Positions 6,857 through 14,532 are shown, numbered from the stretch's first letter. The stretch is 17,282 bases of DNA from an uncultured Prevotella sp. (GCA_900762125.1 CAAFFL010000237.1:1-17282); one strand, 5' to 3'. Notes: generated from the sequence alone by a model not told the origin. Numbers and translations are program-made.

Positions 6857-7999
6857 CTAGTAGCCCTCCTCCTCGTGGAGCTCCTTGCGGTCGAGTTTTT
6901 TCTTGTCGATGGCGTGCCAGCAATAGGCGGCGTAGGCCAGGACGACAGGCACGATGAGCGACACCCATGCCATCGAGCGCAGCGTGGTCTCGCTGGAGGA
7001 CGCGTTGCGGATGGTGAGGCTGTACTGCAAGTCGACGTTTGAGGGATAGAACGCGGTGTTGTTCCAGCCGGCGATGAGGAACAGCACGAGTACGACGAGG
7101 ATGACGCCAACGCCTGCCGACCAGATGCCCTTGCTGTAGTCGGGCTTGGTGATGGTGAGGCCGATGCCGACGAGGAGCGACACGACGCCGACGAGGAACA
7201 CAATGAGCAACGGCCACATCTGGATGAGGTTCGTGAAATACTTAAACGGCTGCAGGAACACCACGCCGGTCGCGGGGTCGTAGGCATAGCCGTCCTTGAG
7301 CAGTGTGCGGACGAGGAACGTCAGGAAGAACACCAGGAAGAGCACGGCGTTCCAGACGAGGTGGCTGCGGCAGCGCTCCTTCAGCTCGCCGTCGGCGATG
7401 TTGTTGCGCATATAGAGCAGGCCGAGGACGCGGGCAAGGAACAGCACGGCCACGCCGAAGACGAGGTTCCACACGTCGAGGAGCGCGTCGAGGCCGTTGC
7501 TGGCGTTGGCCCAGTGGCTGATGACGGGCTGTAGACCCGTGGTCATGTTTGCCTTCTCGATGACGAAGTTGCTGCCATCGAAGAATGTCGCCACGGCGCC
7601 ACCGAGAAGCAGCGGGCCGACGATGCCGTTGATGACGAGGCACACCTGAAACACCTTCGGGCCAAGGAAGTTGCCGAGCTTGTTCTGGAACTCATAGCTC
7701 ACCGCCTGCACAACGAAGGAGAACAGGATGAGACACCAGATCCAGTAGGCGCCGCCAAAGCTCGTGCTATAGAACAGCGGGAACGAGGCGAAGAACGACG
7801 CGCCGAAGGTGGCCAGCGTGGTGAACGTGAACTCCCACTTCCGGCCGGTGGAGTTGATGACGAGACGACGCTCCTCTGCGGTCTTCCCCAAGTGGAAGAT
7901 CATCGAGTTGGCACCCTGCACGAAGAGCAGGAACACCAGGAACGCGGCGAGAAGCGATACCACGAACCACCAATATTCTTGTAAACAGCTGTATGTCAT
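6857..7999 (-). CDS. cydB: Cytochrome bd quinol oxidase subunit II
   Basis: The 380-residue membrane protein matches the usual CydB length (E. coli 379). It has about eight or nine hydrophobic segments, an early WWFVVSLLAAFLVFLLFVQG helix and an INSTGRKWEF loop that aligns with the E. coli INSIAPHWDG segment. CydB pairs with CydA in the inner membrane to oxidise quinol and reduce oxygen to water. The E. coli DGFDMG motif is replaced by QGANSM (28-33) and the HWDG Asp by Glu56, which I take as a Bacteroidetes-type variation rather than damage. The gene lies 108 bp after cydA on the same strand. That gap is mostly the heptamer array, which ends 6 nt before this start codon. The C-terminus ends at Tyr, as in relatives. 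Confidence 0.95.
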   Translation of the reverse strand: MTYSCLQEYWWFVVSLLAAFLVFLLFVQGANSMIFHLGKTAEERRLVINSTGRKWEFTFTTLATFGASFFASFPLFYSTSFGGAYWIWCLILFSFVVQAVSYEFQNKLGNFLGPKVFQVCLVINGIVGPLLLGGAVATFFDGSNFVIEKANMTTGLQPVISHWANASNGLDALLDVWNLVFGVAVLFLARVLGLLYMRNNIADGELKERCRSHLVWNAVLFLVFFLTFLVRTLLKDGYAYDPATGVVFLQPFKYFTNLIQMWPLLIVFLVGVVSLLVGIGLTITKPDYSKGIWSAGVGVILVVLVLFLIAGWNNTAFYPSNVDLQYSLTIRNASSSETTLRSMAWVSLIVPVVLAYAAYCWHAIDKKKLDRKELHEEEGY

Positions 8000-8005
8000 G
8001 GATTC

Positions 8006-8082
8006 TTTGAACTTTGAACTTTGAACTTTGAGCTTTGAGCTTTGAACTTTGAACTTTGAGCTTTGAACTTTGAACTTTGAAC
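8006..8082 (-). repeat. Heptanucleotide tandem repeat, 11 copies, between cydA and cydB
   Basis: Eleven perfect-length 7-bp units fill 77 bp. On the plus strand they are TTTGAAC (A type) or TTTGAGC (G type), in the order AAAGGAAGAAA; on the coding strand they read GTTCAAA or GCTCAAA. Only six bases (GAATCC) separate the last unit from the cydB ATG. Slipped-strand change in copy number would therefore alter the translation initiation region and cydA-cydB spacing without touching either reading frame. A 9-bp direct duplication, AGTCTTGAG, also lies at the cydA stop. Confidence 0.95.
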
Positions 8083-8107
8083 TTTAGGAATGCTCAAGAC
8101 TTATGAC

Positions 8108-9688
8108 TCAAGACTGAGAATACTCCGGGCCTTTCTTGATCTGCCGGCAGAGGATGCTGAGCTCCACGGCCAGCAGGGCGGTGAAGAGGAACAGGAAGAT
8201 GAAGAACGTCAGCATGATCGACTGCGAGGGGATGTCGCTCACGGCGACACCCACGGGCAGCATGTCCTGGATGGCCCACGGCTGACGGCCTAGCTCGGCG
8301 ACAATCCATCCGCTCTCCGAGGCGATGTAGGCCAGGGGCAGCATGACGATGGCGGCGATGTGCAGCCAGCGGAACTTCCCGATGTCCTTCTTATAGAGCA
8401 GGAACAGCGCCACGAGGAAGAACAGGATGAACAATGAGCCGATGCCGACCATCGTGCGGAAGCACCAGAAGTTGACGGGGATGAAGGGCACAAGGTTCTT
8501 CACATCCTTGATATATCCGTAGCCGAAGTAGGGGATGTTCTCCTGGATGATGGCGAGCTGGGCCTTGGCGGGTGCAGGCAGCGAAGCGGCGGTGTATGCC
8601 TTGCCACCGGTGATCTGGCGATAGGCGGCCAGGGCACCAATGGCCTTCTTGCCACGCTCGATCTTCTCCGCCAGTGGCAACTCCTGCTTACCCTCATGAG
8701 AGGTGTAGCCCTTGATGATGTCGTTCACGCCCGGCACATAGCCGTGCAGCGTGCGTGTGGCGAGGATCGACAGGCCGTAGGGCACGCTGATGCGCAATGG
8801 CGCCTCTGCCTCGTTCTCATAGTCGGGCTGCTTGAACGGGTTCACCCAGGCGATGCCGGTGAGACTCTGGTCGGGACCACCGTTATACAGTGCCTCCATT
8901 GCGGCGAGCTTCATCGGTTGCACACGCGAGACGGTGTAGGCGCTGTTGTCGCCAGTGAACGCGGCGAGCAGCGAGGCACAGAGGCCGACGATGCATCCAA
9001 TCTTCATACTGGCCTTGGCAAGCTTCTGCTCTCGCTTCTTCAGCAGGTAGTAGCAGCAGACGGCGACGGTGAACGCCGCGCCGATGATCCACGACGACGT
9101 CACGGTGTGGCAGAACTTGTCCACGGCGAAAGGCGAGAACGCCACGTCGAGGAAGCTCGTCATCTCGAAGCGCATGGTGTCGGGGTTGAACTGCTGGCCC
9201 ACGGGATACTGCATCCACGAGTTGGCCACGAGGATCCACCACGCGGAGATCGTCGCGCCGAGGCCCGTGAGCCATGTCGACGTGAGGTGGAACCCGCGGG
9301 AGACCTTATTCCAACCGAAGTACATCACTGCCACGAAGGTCGACTCCATGAAGAACGCGAGGATGCCCTCGATGGCGAGCGGCGCACCGAAGACATCGCC
9401 GACCATCCACGAGTAGTTGCTCCAGTTGGTGCCGAACTCAAACTCGAGGATGATGCCGGTGGCAACACCCATGGCGAAGTTGACGCCGAAGAGATGCTGC
9501 CAGAACTTGGCGACGTCCTTCCAGAAGGTGTCTTTGGTGCGATAGTAACAGGTCTCGGCGATGCCCATGATGAGCGCCAAGCCGAGCGTGAGAGGCACAA
9601 ATAGCCAGTGATAGATGGCTGTGAGGGCAAACTGCGCCCGCGACCAGTCGATGGCCTGTGCCGTGATGTCAAGCAAGAGATTGGTCAT
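8108..9688 (-). CDS. cydA: Cytochrome bd quinol oxidase subunit I
   Basis: This is the heme-carrying subunit of the high-affinity terminal oxidase, about 526 residues. Heme ligands and acids align with E. coli CydA: His27 in IYHWLF (heme b595 ligand), His194 in DKFCHT and Met414 in FRTMVG (heme b558 ligands), Glu107 in GAPLAIEG and Glu115 in FFMEST. The quinol-side signature ELGRQPWAIQDMLP is at about 467. The periplasmic Q-loop region (about 255-400) is of normal length. Anaerobic gut and oral Bacteroidales use this enzyme to respire or scavenge trace oxygen. It is first in the minus-strand operon, with an excellent promoter at 9713-9743, and is divergent from the heme-uptake operon. Confidence 0.97.
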   Translation of the reverse strand: MTNLLLDITAQAIDWSRAQFALTAIYHWLFVPLTLGLALIMGIAETCYYRTKDTFWKDVAKFWQHLFGVNFAMGVATGIILEFEFGTNWSNYSWMVGDVFGAPLAIEGILAFFMESTFVAVMYFGWNKVSRGFHLTSTWLTGLGATISAWWILVANSWMQYPVGQQFNPDTMRFEMTSFLDVAFSPFAVDKFCHTVTSSWIIGAAFTVAVCCYYLLKKREQKLAKASMKIGCIVGLCASLLAAFTGDNSAYTVSRVQPMKLAAMEALYNGGPDQSLTGIAWVNPFKQPDYENEAEAPLRISVPYGLSILATRTLHGYVPGVNDIIKGYTSHEGKQELPLAEKIERGKKAIGALAAYRQITGGKAYTAASLPAPAKAQLAIIQENIPYFGYGYIKDVKNLVPFIPVNFWCFRTMVGIGSLFILFFLVALFLLYKKDIGKFRWLHIAAIVMLPLAYIASESGWIVAELGRQPWAIQDMLPVGVAVSDIPSQSIMLTFFIFLFLFTALLAVELSILCRQIKKGPEYSQS

Positions 9689-9712
9689 AGCGATGATGAT
9701 TTAGTATCACCG

Positions 9713-9743
9713 CAAAGATAGGTGTTTATCCTGAAAGTTGCAA
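9713..9743 (-). promoter_or_regulatory. cydAB promoter
   Basis: On the minus strand TTG (9741-9743), exactly 20 bases, then TATCTTTG (9713-9720), a full TAnnTTTG match. The predicted start site is about 20 nt before the cydA ATG. An imperfect 7-7-7 inverted repeat (9748-9768) sits just upstream, between this promoter and the divergent one at 9811; an operator role is speculative. Confidence 0.8.
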
Positions 9744-9810
9744 GGATAATGGAATATTTATTTTCATTGTGACGGAATAAAGGCGTCTGACAATTCCTAA
9801 TAAATGACGA

Positions 9811-9841
9811 TTGCGAGAGTAAAATGAATATAGTAACTTTG
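9811..9841 (+). promoter_or_regulatory. Promoter of the heme-uptake operon
   Basis: TTG (9811-9813), exactly 20 bases, then TAACTTTG (9834-9841), a full consensus match. Transcription would begin near 9848, giving a leader of about 55 nt that is A-rich before the ATG at 9904, typical of Bacteroidetes initiation regions. It is divergent from the cydAB promoter within the same 215-bp gap. Confidence 0.8.
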
Positions 9842-9903
9842 CAAATCGAAACGGAACCCCAACAAAATTGAAGATAATAATCAACATTAAATAATCAGAA
9901 CTT

Positions 9904-10431
9904 ATGAAAAAGTATTTTCTCTTATGCACGCTCATCGGAGCTGTGCTTCTTGGTTTCACTGCCTGTGGTGACGATGATGATGAGCCGCAGCTCACGCCCG
10001 CAGAGCTCATGGCGGGGATCTACGCCGGTGTCGACAACGTCAACGTTGGTGGCCAGTGGAGCTATCAGGCCAGCAACAGCCCGAAGTACACCATCACCGC
10101 TAACGCCGACGGCACGATCAACATCACCATCCCTGTGCGTCAGTACGACAATACGCAGGTGGGCAACATCGTTGCAGGTACCTACACCATCAAGAACATC
10201 GCTTGGGACGCTACGGCAAACGCTTGGGTGCGCGACTACCACAGCGACGGCATCAAGGGCCATGTGACCATCTCGGGTGACAGAATGAAGATGGACGGCG
10301 ACTACGACCTGAACGATGCGCGGTGCAAGGTGGCCATCGCCAAGGATGCACAGGGCAACATCACGGTGTCGAATGCCGCCGTCTACGGCAAGATGCCCTT
10401 TGCGCTCACCTTCACCTTTGTGGGAAAGTAA
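9904..10431 (+). CDS. Calycin-like surface lipoprotein, first gene of the heme operon
   Basis: The 175-residue product has a lipoprotein signal (MKKYFLLCTLIGAVLLG, then FTAC) with the acylated Cys at 21. The following GDDDDEP matches the acidic lipoprotein export signal that sends Bacteroidetes lipoproteins to the cell surface. The mature part alternates beta-strands and turns (YTITANADGTINITIP, QVGNIVAGTYTIKNI, GHVTISGDRMKMDGDYDL), which suggests the calycin-like beta-barrel domain of Bacteroidales (Pfam Calycin_like); that assignment is by memory and moderately sure. It precedes hmuY by 37 bp in one operon, so an accessory role in heme or hemoprotein capture is likely. No heme-ligand pattern can be assigned by eye. 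Confidence 0.8.
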   Translation: MKKYFLLCTLIGAVLLGFTACGDDDDEPQLTPAELMAGIYAGVDNVNVGGQWSYQASNSPKYTITANADGTINITIPVRQYDNTQVGNIVAGTYTIKNIAWDATANAWVRDYHSDGIKGHVTISGDRMKMDGDYDLNDARCKVAIAKDAQGNITVSNAAVYGKMPFALTFTFVGK

Positions 10432-10468
10432 TGCCTCTCTCTTTCATCATTCTTTAATCCGTAGATTC

Positions 10469-11287
10469 TTGATTATAAAGAATTCATTCACGATAAGCCT
10501 TCTTGCAGGCTGTGGGCTCCTCCTGGGACTCACAGCCTGCAACGGCATTGCCGGTGGCCTCTACGATGAGCCGAAGGAAGACAACCCGGCGGGCAACGCT
10601 AACCAACTGCGCGTTGACGCCACGTCGTGGACGGACTGGTACTACATCGACTTCGACAGCCTTGCCACCCTTGCCGCTGCTGTCGAGGCAAACCCCACGG
10701 ACAACGCTGTCGCAGCCGCCCTCCACCGTGCACAGACGACGTTCACCCCATGGCCCATCCCCACGGAGGCCGTGTCTTCTTCTGCTGAGGCCCCCGGCAT
10801 CTATACCTACTGGTACGACTGCTTCGGCGAGGGCTTGACGAACAACCGCTTCGAGAACTTCTATCCCACGGCGCCACAGCCGGAGCCAGACCACTGGAGC
10901 ATTGCCATCCACCGCAACAACGTGCGCACCAACGGGGCCGAGGTGCTGGAGACGAGCTACACCTCCATGGACGACCTGCCGCTGACGAGTGGCACGTTCA
11001 CCGGTCTGCCGTTCACCGCCGACGAGTGGACGGAGAACGTCGTGTGGGTGGACCAGAGCCGTCTGCTGCAGTGCTACGTCGGCAACCAGGGCATCAAGAT
11101 CAACAACGTCCTCTCCTCGTGGCTCACGGTGAACCTACCGCCCATCCCGCCGACGTTCACGATGAACAGCCACGTCTTCCTCATCCGCTTCCCCAATGGC
11201 AAGGTCGCTGCTGTGCAACTGGTCAACTACATGAACGCCGCCAGTGTCAAGTGCCACCTCACCATCAACTATAAGTACCCCTACTAG
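10469..11287 (+). CDS. hmuY: HmuY-like heme-binding lipoprotein, probable TTG start
   Basis: The protein (272 residues from the TTG) carries a lipoprotein signal ending LLLGLTAC with Cys24. The body has HmuY hallmarks: ATSWTDWYYIDFDS near 51, WSIAIHRNNVRTNG at 143-156, LSSWLTVNLPPIPPTF near 215, and a closing VFLIRFPNGKVAAVQLVNYM segment before NYKYPY. HmuY proteins take heme from host or bacterial hemoproteins and hand it to an HmuR receptor, here encoded immediately downstream with no gap (TAG then ATG). No ATG lies in frame between the upstream stop and the lipobox. The first in-frame ATG (10316) lies deep inside the previous gene and would give a nonsense basic leader. TTG at 10469 is the best start; ATT 10472 or ATA 10475 are alternatives. 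Axial heme ligands cannot be assigned without a structure alignment. Confidence 0.85.
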   Translation: MIIKNSFTISLLAGCGLLLGLTACNGIAGGLYDEPKEDNPAGNANQLRVDATSWTDWYYIDFDSLATLAAAVEANPTDNAVAAALHRAQTTFTPWPIPTEAVSSSAEAPGIYTYWYDCFGEGLTNNRFENFYPTAPQPEPDHWSIAIHRNNVRTNGAEVLETSYTSMDDLPLTSGTFTGLPFTADEWTENVVWVDQSRLLQCYVGNQGIKINNVLSSWLTVNLPPIPPTFTMNSHVFLIRFPNGKVAAVQLVNYMNAASVKCHLTINYKYPY

Positions 11288-13270
11288 ATGAAAAAACTCC
11301 TTGCCATAACCGCCCTCCTTGCCCTCTACGCTCAGGTTTTGTCTGCGGCGCGAGCCGTCACCGTTGTTGGAGTGCCAGCCGACAGCGCCATCTATAAAGA
11401 GGAGGCGCTCGACCAGGTCGTCATCACCGGCACACGCACGCCGAAGCTGCTGTCGCGGTCGCCCGTGCTGACGGAGGTCATCTCGGCACCGGCTATCGAG
11501 AAGAGCGACGCCACGAACCTCCGCGACCTGCTGCAGCTCGTCATGCCGGGCGTCGAGTTCTCCTACTCAATGAACCAGGAGGCGCATCTCAACTTCTCGG
11601 GCTTCGGCGGACAGAGCATGCTCATCCTTGTCGATGGCGAGCGACTGGCGGGGGAGACGATGGACGACGTCGACTTCACCCGCCTATCGATGCAGGATGT
11701 GGACCATGTGGAGATCGTGCGCGGCGCGGCGTCGGCGCTCTATGGCTCGAATGCCGTCGGCGGCGTGATGAACATCATCACCAAGGAGAACAGCCGGCCC
11801 TTTGCTGCCACGGCTGGCGCACGGTGGGGCAAGCACAACGACCAGCGTTACACACTCACGCTGGCCTCGCATCTCGGCCGGTGGGACAACAATTTCACCG
11901 CGATGCGCACCTCGGCGGATAACTATAACCTCCACAGCGACGCCAACCCCGTGACCCGCGTGTTGCAGACGATCTATGGTGACAAGGTGTGGAACTTCCA
12001 GGACAAGTTGACCTATCGTCCGTGGCAGAACGTCGTGCTCACGGGCCGTGCCGGTTATTTCTACCGCACCCTCTCACGCACCGCGGACACACCCGAGCGC
12101 TACCGTGACTTCACGGGTGGACTGCGCGGACAGTGGGCCATCACCCAGCGTGACGTGCTGGAGATGAACTACGCCTTCGACGAATACGACAAATCGGACT
12201 ACCAGAAAATCGCGCGCCTCGACATCCGCGACTACAGTAACGTGCAGAACACCCTGCGCCTGCTCTACAGTCATACCTTTGCCGACCGCAGCGTGTTCTC
12301 CGCTGGCGCAGACTACCTGCACGACTACCTCTGGAACATCCACCTCAACGGCAAATACCACCAAGACTCCTTCGACGCCTTTGCGCAGATGGACTGGAAC
12401 ATCACCTCGCGGCTGGAGGCCGTCGCAGCACTGCGCTACGACTATTTCTCCATTGGACCGCTCAACCGTCTCACACCGAAGGTCAGCCTGCGCTATGAGG
12501 TAGCGCCGGGACTGAACCTCCGGCTGGGCTATGGCATGGGCTTCCGGGCGCCTGCGCTGAAGGAGAAATACTATAACTACGACATCGCAGGCATCTGGAC
12601 GGTTCTTGGCGACCCGAACCTAAAGGCGGAGACCAGCCACAACTTCAATGTCTCAGCAGAGTATACCAACGGCCACTACAACCTCACGCTGAACGCCTAC
12701 TGCAACGACATCACGAACCATGTCGCCTCCGGCGCGCCTTACTTTGCCCACCCGGATGACCCGATACCCACGCTGCCCTATATCAACGTCGACCGATACA
12801 CCGTCGCCGGCGTGCAGGCCACGGCACAGGCACGATGGCCGGGCGGCATCACCGCACGACTGTCGTATGCCTTCACCGACGAGGACTTCCAGCAGGACCA
12901 GGATGGCAACAAGCTTGCCTCGCAGTTTGTCCCCGCACGCAAGCACACGATGACGGGGCATGTCGACTGGGACCACCGCTTCTGCAGCTTCTATTGCTTC
13001 GACATCGCCCTCGACGGACGGTTCCTCTCCAGTGTCGACAACCGCGAGTTCATCGACTACTACGATGTCGACAAGGGTGTGACGAAAGTGCACTATCCCG
13101 CCTACGCCCTCTTCCGCCTGACGACGTCGCACAGCTTTGGACATCACCAGCGCTTGCGAGCCACCGTCACCGTCGACAACCTCCTGAACTATAAGCCCCG
13201 GTATTACTACCTCAACAGTCCCATCACCACCGGCACGACGCTCCTCGTCGGCCTGACGGTAAAGATTTAG
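11288..13270 (+). CDS. hmuR: HmuR-like TonB-dependent heme receptor
   Basis: A 660-residue outer-membrane receptor, near the usual HmuR length. It has a signal peptide (about 1-22), a TonB-box-like segment DQVVITGTR at 42-50, a plug domain to about 160 (VDGERLAGE, VEIVRGAASALYGSNAVGGVMNI), then the 22-strand barrel. The heme-receptor signatures FRAP (419-422) and GDPNL (441-445) are present. The segment between them contains no His, although P. gingivalis HmuR is reported to use a barrel His in this area as well as a plug His. His100 (EAHLNF) is a possible plug ligand. The start directly abuts the hmuY stop, so expression is coupled. The protein ends TTLLVGLTVKI rather than in the common terminal Phe. 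Vitamin B12 or siderophore specificity is less likely given HmuY next door. Confidence 0.92.
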   Translation: MKKLLAITALLALYAQVLSAARAVTVVGVPADSAIYKEEALDQVVITGTRTPKLLSRSPVLTEVISAPAIEKSDATNLRDLLQLVMPGVEFSYSMNQEAHLNFSGFGGQSMLILVDGERLAGETMDDVDFTRLSMQDVDHVEIVRGAASALYGSNAVGGVMNIITKENSRPFAATAGARWGKHNDQRYTLTLASHLGRWDNNFTAMRTSADNYNLHSDANPVTRVLQTIYGDKVWNFQDKLTYRPWQNVVLTGRAGYFYRTLSRTADTPERYRDFTGGLRGQWAITQRDVLEMNYAFDEYDKSDYQKIARLDIRDYSNVQNTLRLLYSHTFADRSVFSAGADYLHDYLWNIHLNGKYHQDSFDAFAQMDWNITSRLEAVAALRYDYFSIGPLNRLTPKVSLRYEVAPGLNLRLGYGMGFRAPALKEKYYNYDIAGIWTVLGDPNLKAETSHNFNVSAEYTNGHYNLTLNAYCNDITNHVASGAPYFAHPDDPIPTLPYINVDRYTVAGVQATAQARWPGGITARLSYAFTDEDFQQDQDGNKLASQFVPARKHTMTGHVDWDHRFCSFYCFDIALDGRFLSSVDNREFIDYYDVDKGVTKVHYPAYALFRLTTSHSFGHHQRLRATVTVDNLLNYKPRYYYLNSPITTGTTLLVGLTVKI

Positions 13271-13274
13271 GAAG

Positions 13275-13330
13275 CTGTTCGTCGCTGTTTAATGCTGTTC
13301 GCTGTCAGACAGGTTGGCTTATCAAGCCAA
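13275..13330 (+). repeat. 56-bp dispersed repeat, copy B (upstream of DUF4492 gene)
   Basis: This is the second copy of the element at 5714-5769, same length, about 82 percent identical, and again in the leader of the downstream gene in the same relative orientation. Here the end is a perfect hairpin, TTGGCTT-ATC-AAGCCAA (13314-13330), 18 nt before the DUF4492 start. It begins 4 nt after the hmuR stop codon. Confidence 0.8.
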
Positions 13331-13348
13331 CCACAAAAGAGAATCCCC

Positions 13349-13579
13349 ATGAACAAGAACCCCTTCTCTCTCCTCCTCCGCGTCGTCCGCTTCTACGTCG
13401 ACGGCTTCCGGCAGATGACCATCGGCCGCACGCTGTGGGCGGTGATCATCATCAAACTGTTCATCATCTTCGCTATCCTGAAGGTGTTCTTCTTCCCAAA
13501 CTTCATACACGAAAAATCCGAGAAGGGCTACGAGGCAGACTTTGTATCCACGCAGCTCCTCCCGGACAGTACAAAATAG
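13349..13579 (+). CDS. DUF4492 small membrane protein (candidate oxidase accessory)
   Basis: The 76-residue product begins MNKNPFSLLLRVVRFYVDGF and has the DUF4492 pattern: a short amphipathic N-terminus, Gly-Phe-Arg-x-Met-Thr-x-Gly-Arg-Thr-Leu-Trp, one hydrophobic helix (VIIIKLFIIFAILKVFFFPNF) and a charged tail. From memory this family is commonly encoded beside cydA in Bacteroidetes, so a CydX-like accessory role in cytochrome bd is the working idea, not shown. Here it sits at the end of the heme-uptake operon, about 3.7 kb from cydA and on the opposite strand. An ATG at 13292 in the same frame lies inside the dispersed repeat, so I prefer 13349. The gene converges on the coiled-coil lipoprotein gene with only 12 bp between stops. 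Confidence 0.82.
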   Translation: MNKNPFSLLLRVVRFYVDGFRQMTIGRTLWAVIIIKLFIIFAILKVFFFPNFIHEKSEKGYEADFVSTQLLPDSTK

Positions 13580-13591
13580 GAAGGGGAGAAA

Positions 13592-14476
13592 TTACAGTTT
13601 CACGACGAGGTAGCGGGTGAGGCTCCAGAACTTCTGAACGTCCTTGATGTGCAGCGTCGTCGTGCCGTCGCCGTTGTTGGTCAGCCTGTAGGACGACTCC
13701 GGCATCTGGGAAATGATCTTCGGTGATGTGGAGCGGAGGACGACGTCGTTATACTTCCGGTCGTCGACCTTCGTGAAGCCGTTCTTGTTCAGGTCCTGCA
13801 CGTTCACCTTCTTCTTAGCCAGGAAGCCGCTCTTGATGATACCGCTCTCCTTGAGCTTCTTCGACGTGCCGATGGCGACGAAGGCCTCGTGGATGGTGGC
13901 GTCCTGCGACGAGATGGTCGAGCTCTGCTCGTCGATGGTTGTCTTCTGGTTGGTGACCGTCGTCTGCAGCGTGGTGTTGCTCTCCGTCAGTGAGGCGACG
14001 CTCTTGTTCAGCTCCTCGATGTTCGCGTTCTTGCTGTCGAGCTGCTGCTGGAGATCAGCGATCTGCTTGTCCTTCTCGTCGAGCTGTGCACGATAGTAGG
14101 CGATGAGCTTCTTCACCTTCTGTGCATAGGCGCTCTTGTTGTTGGCCATCTCTGTCTCAAGCTTGTTGATGCTGGCGCGCTGGCGTGCAAGGAGGTTGGA
14201 GAGGCTGTTGAGCTTCTGCCGCAGCGTGGCCTTGTCCAGACGTCCTTCCGGCTGCGGCGTGTTGATCATCCCCTCCTGTGCGGAGATGCTGTCGAGACCC
14301 GTCGACATGATGTCCACGATCTCGGCCATCGACTTGATATCCTCCTGGTGGATGCTGTCGGCTGCGGCGAGCGAGTCGAGCTGGCTCTGCATCTGGCTGG
14401 TCTTTCCTCCGTTACATCCTACGAGTGCGGTGCCCATGAGGAGCACGGCAAGGCAATTCATTGTGATCTTCTTCAT
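13592..14476 (-). CDS. Coiled-coil lipoprotein (function unknown)
   Basis: The 294-residue protein starts MKKITMNCLAVLLMGTALVG with the lipidated Cys at 21. No acidic export signal follows (CNGGKTS), so it may stay on the periplasmic face. The middle (about 95-195) is a long heptad-rich coiled coil with many Gln, Lys, Glu and Ser (KQIADLQQQLDS, NIEELNKSVASL, TVTNQKTTIDEQ). A compact beta-rich C-terminal domain ends KFWSLTRYLVVKL. Proteins of this layout are common, single-gene and unnamed in Bacteroidales. I placed the start at the Met giving a proper signal peptide; the frame is open 17 codons further into the promoter region. It is transcribed alone, away from the tRNA, with a candidate promoter at 14525-14532. 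Confidence 0.85.
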   Translation of the reverse strand: MKKITMNCLAVLLMGTALVGCNGGKTSQMQSQLDSLAAADSIHQEDIKSMAEIVDIMSTGLDSISAQEGMINTPQPEGRLDKATLRQKLNSLSNLLARQRASINKLETEMANNKSAYAQKVKKLIAYYRAQLDEKDKQIADLQQQLDSKNANIEELNKSVASLTESNTTLQTTVTNQKTTIDEQSSTISSQDATIHEAFVAIGTSKKLKESGIIKSGFLAKKKVNVQDLNKNGFTKVDDRKYNDVVLRSTSPKIISQMPESSYRLTNNGDGTTTLHIKDVQKFWSLTRYLVVKL

Positions 14477-14524
14477 AACAATAATAATCAATAAAGTGTT
14501 TCGATGTTTATATTTTGTACTTCG

Positions 14525-14532
14525 CAAAAGTA
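14525..14532 (-). promoter_or_regulatory. -7 element for the coiled-coil lipoprotein
   Basis: On the minus strand this is TACTTTTG, a full -7 match. The -33 position 20 bases upstream (14553-14555) reads GTG rather than TTG. The leader would be about 45 nt. The extended element forms a perfect 11-bp inverted pair with the tRNA promoter at 14636-14646, as expected for two promoters of the same class pointing apart. Confidence 0.6.

Noticed and set aside
8696..9604. A 302-codon open frame on the plus strand opposite cydA
   Set aside because: cydA is unmistakable on the minus strand with all heme ligands; the antisense product is low-complexity Glu, Arg, Gly and His and has no recognisable fold.
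10316..10468. ATG at 10316 as the start of hmuY
   Set aside because: It lies inside the preceding lipoprotein gene and would put a basic, Pro/Ser/Arg-rich segment before an otherwise perfect lipoprotein signal.
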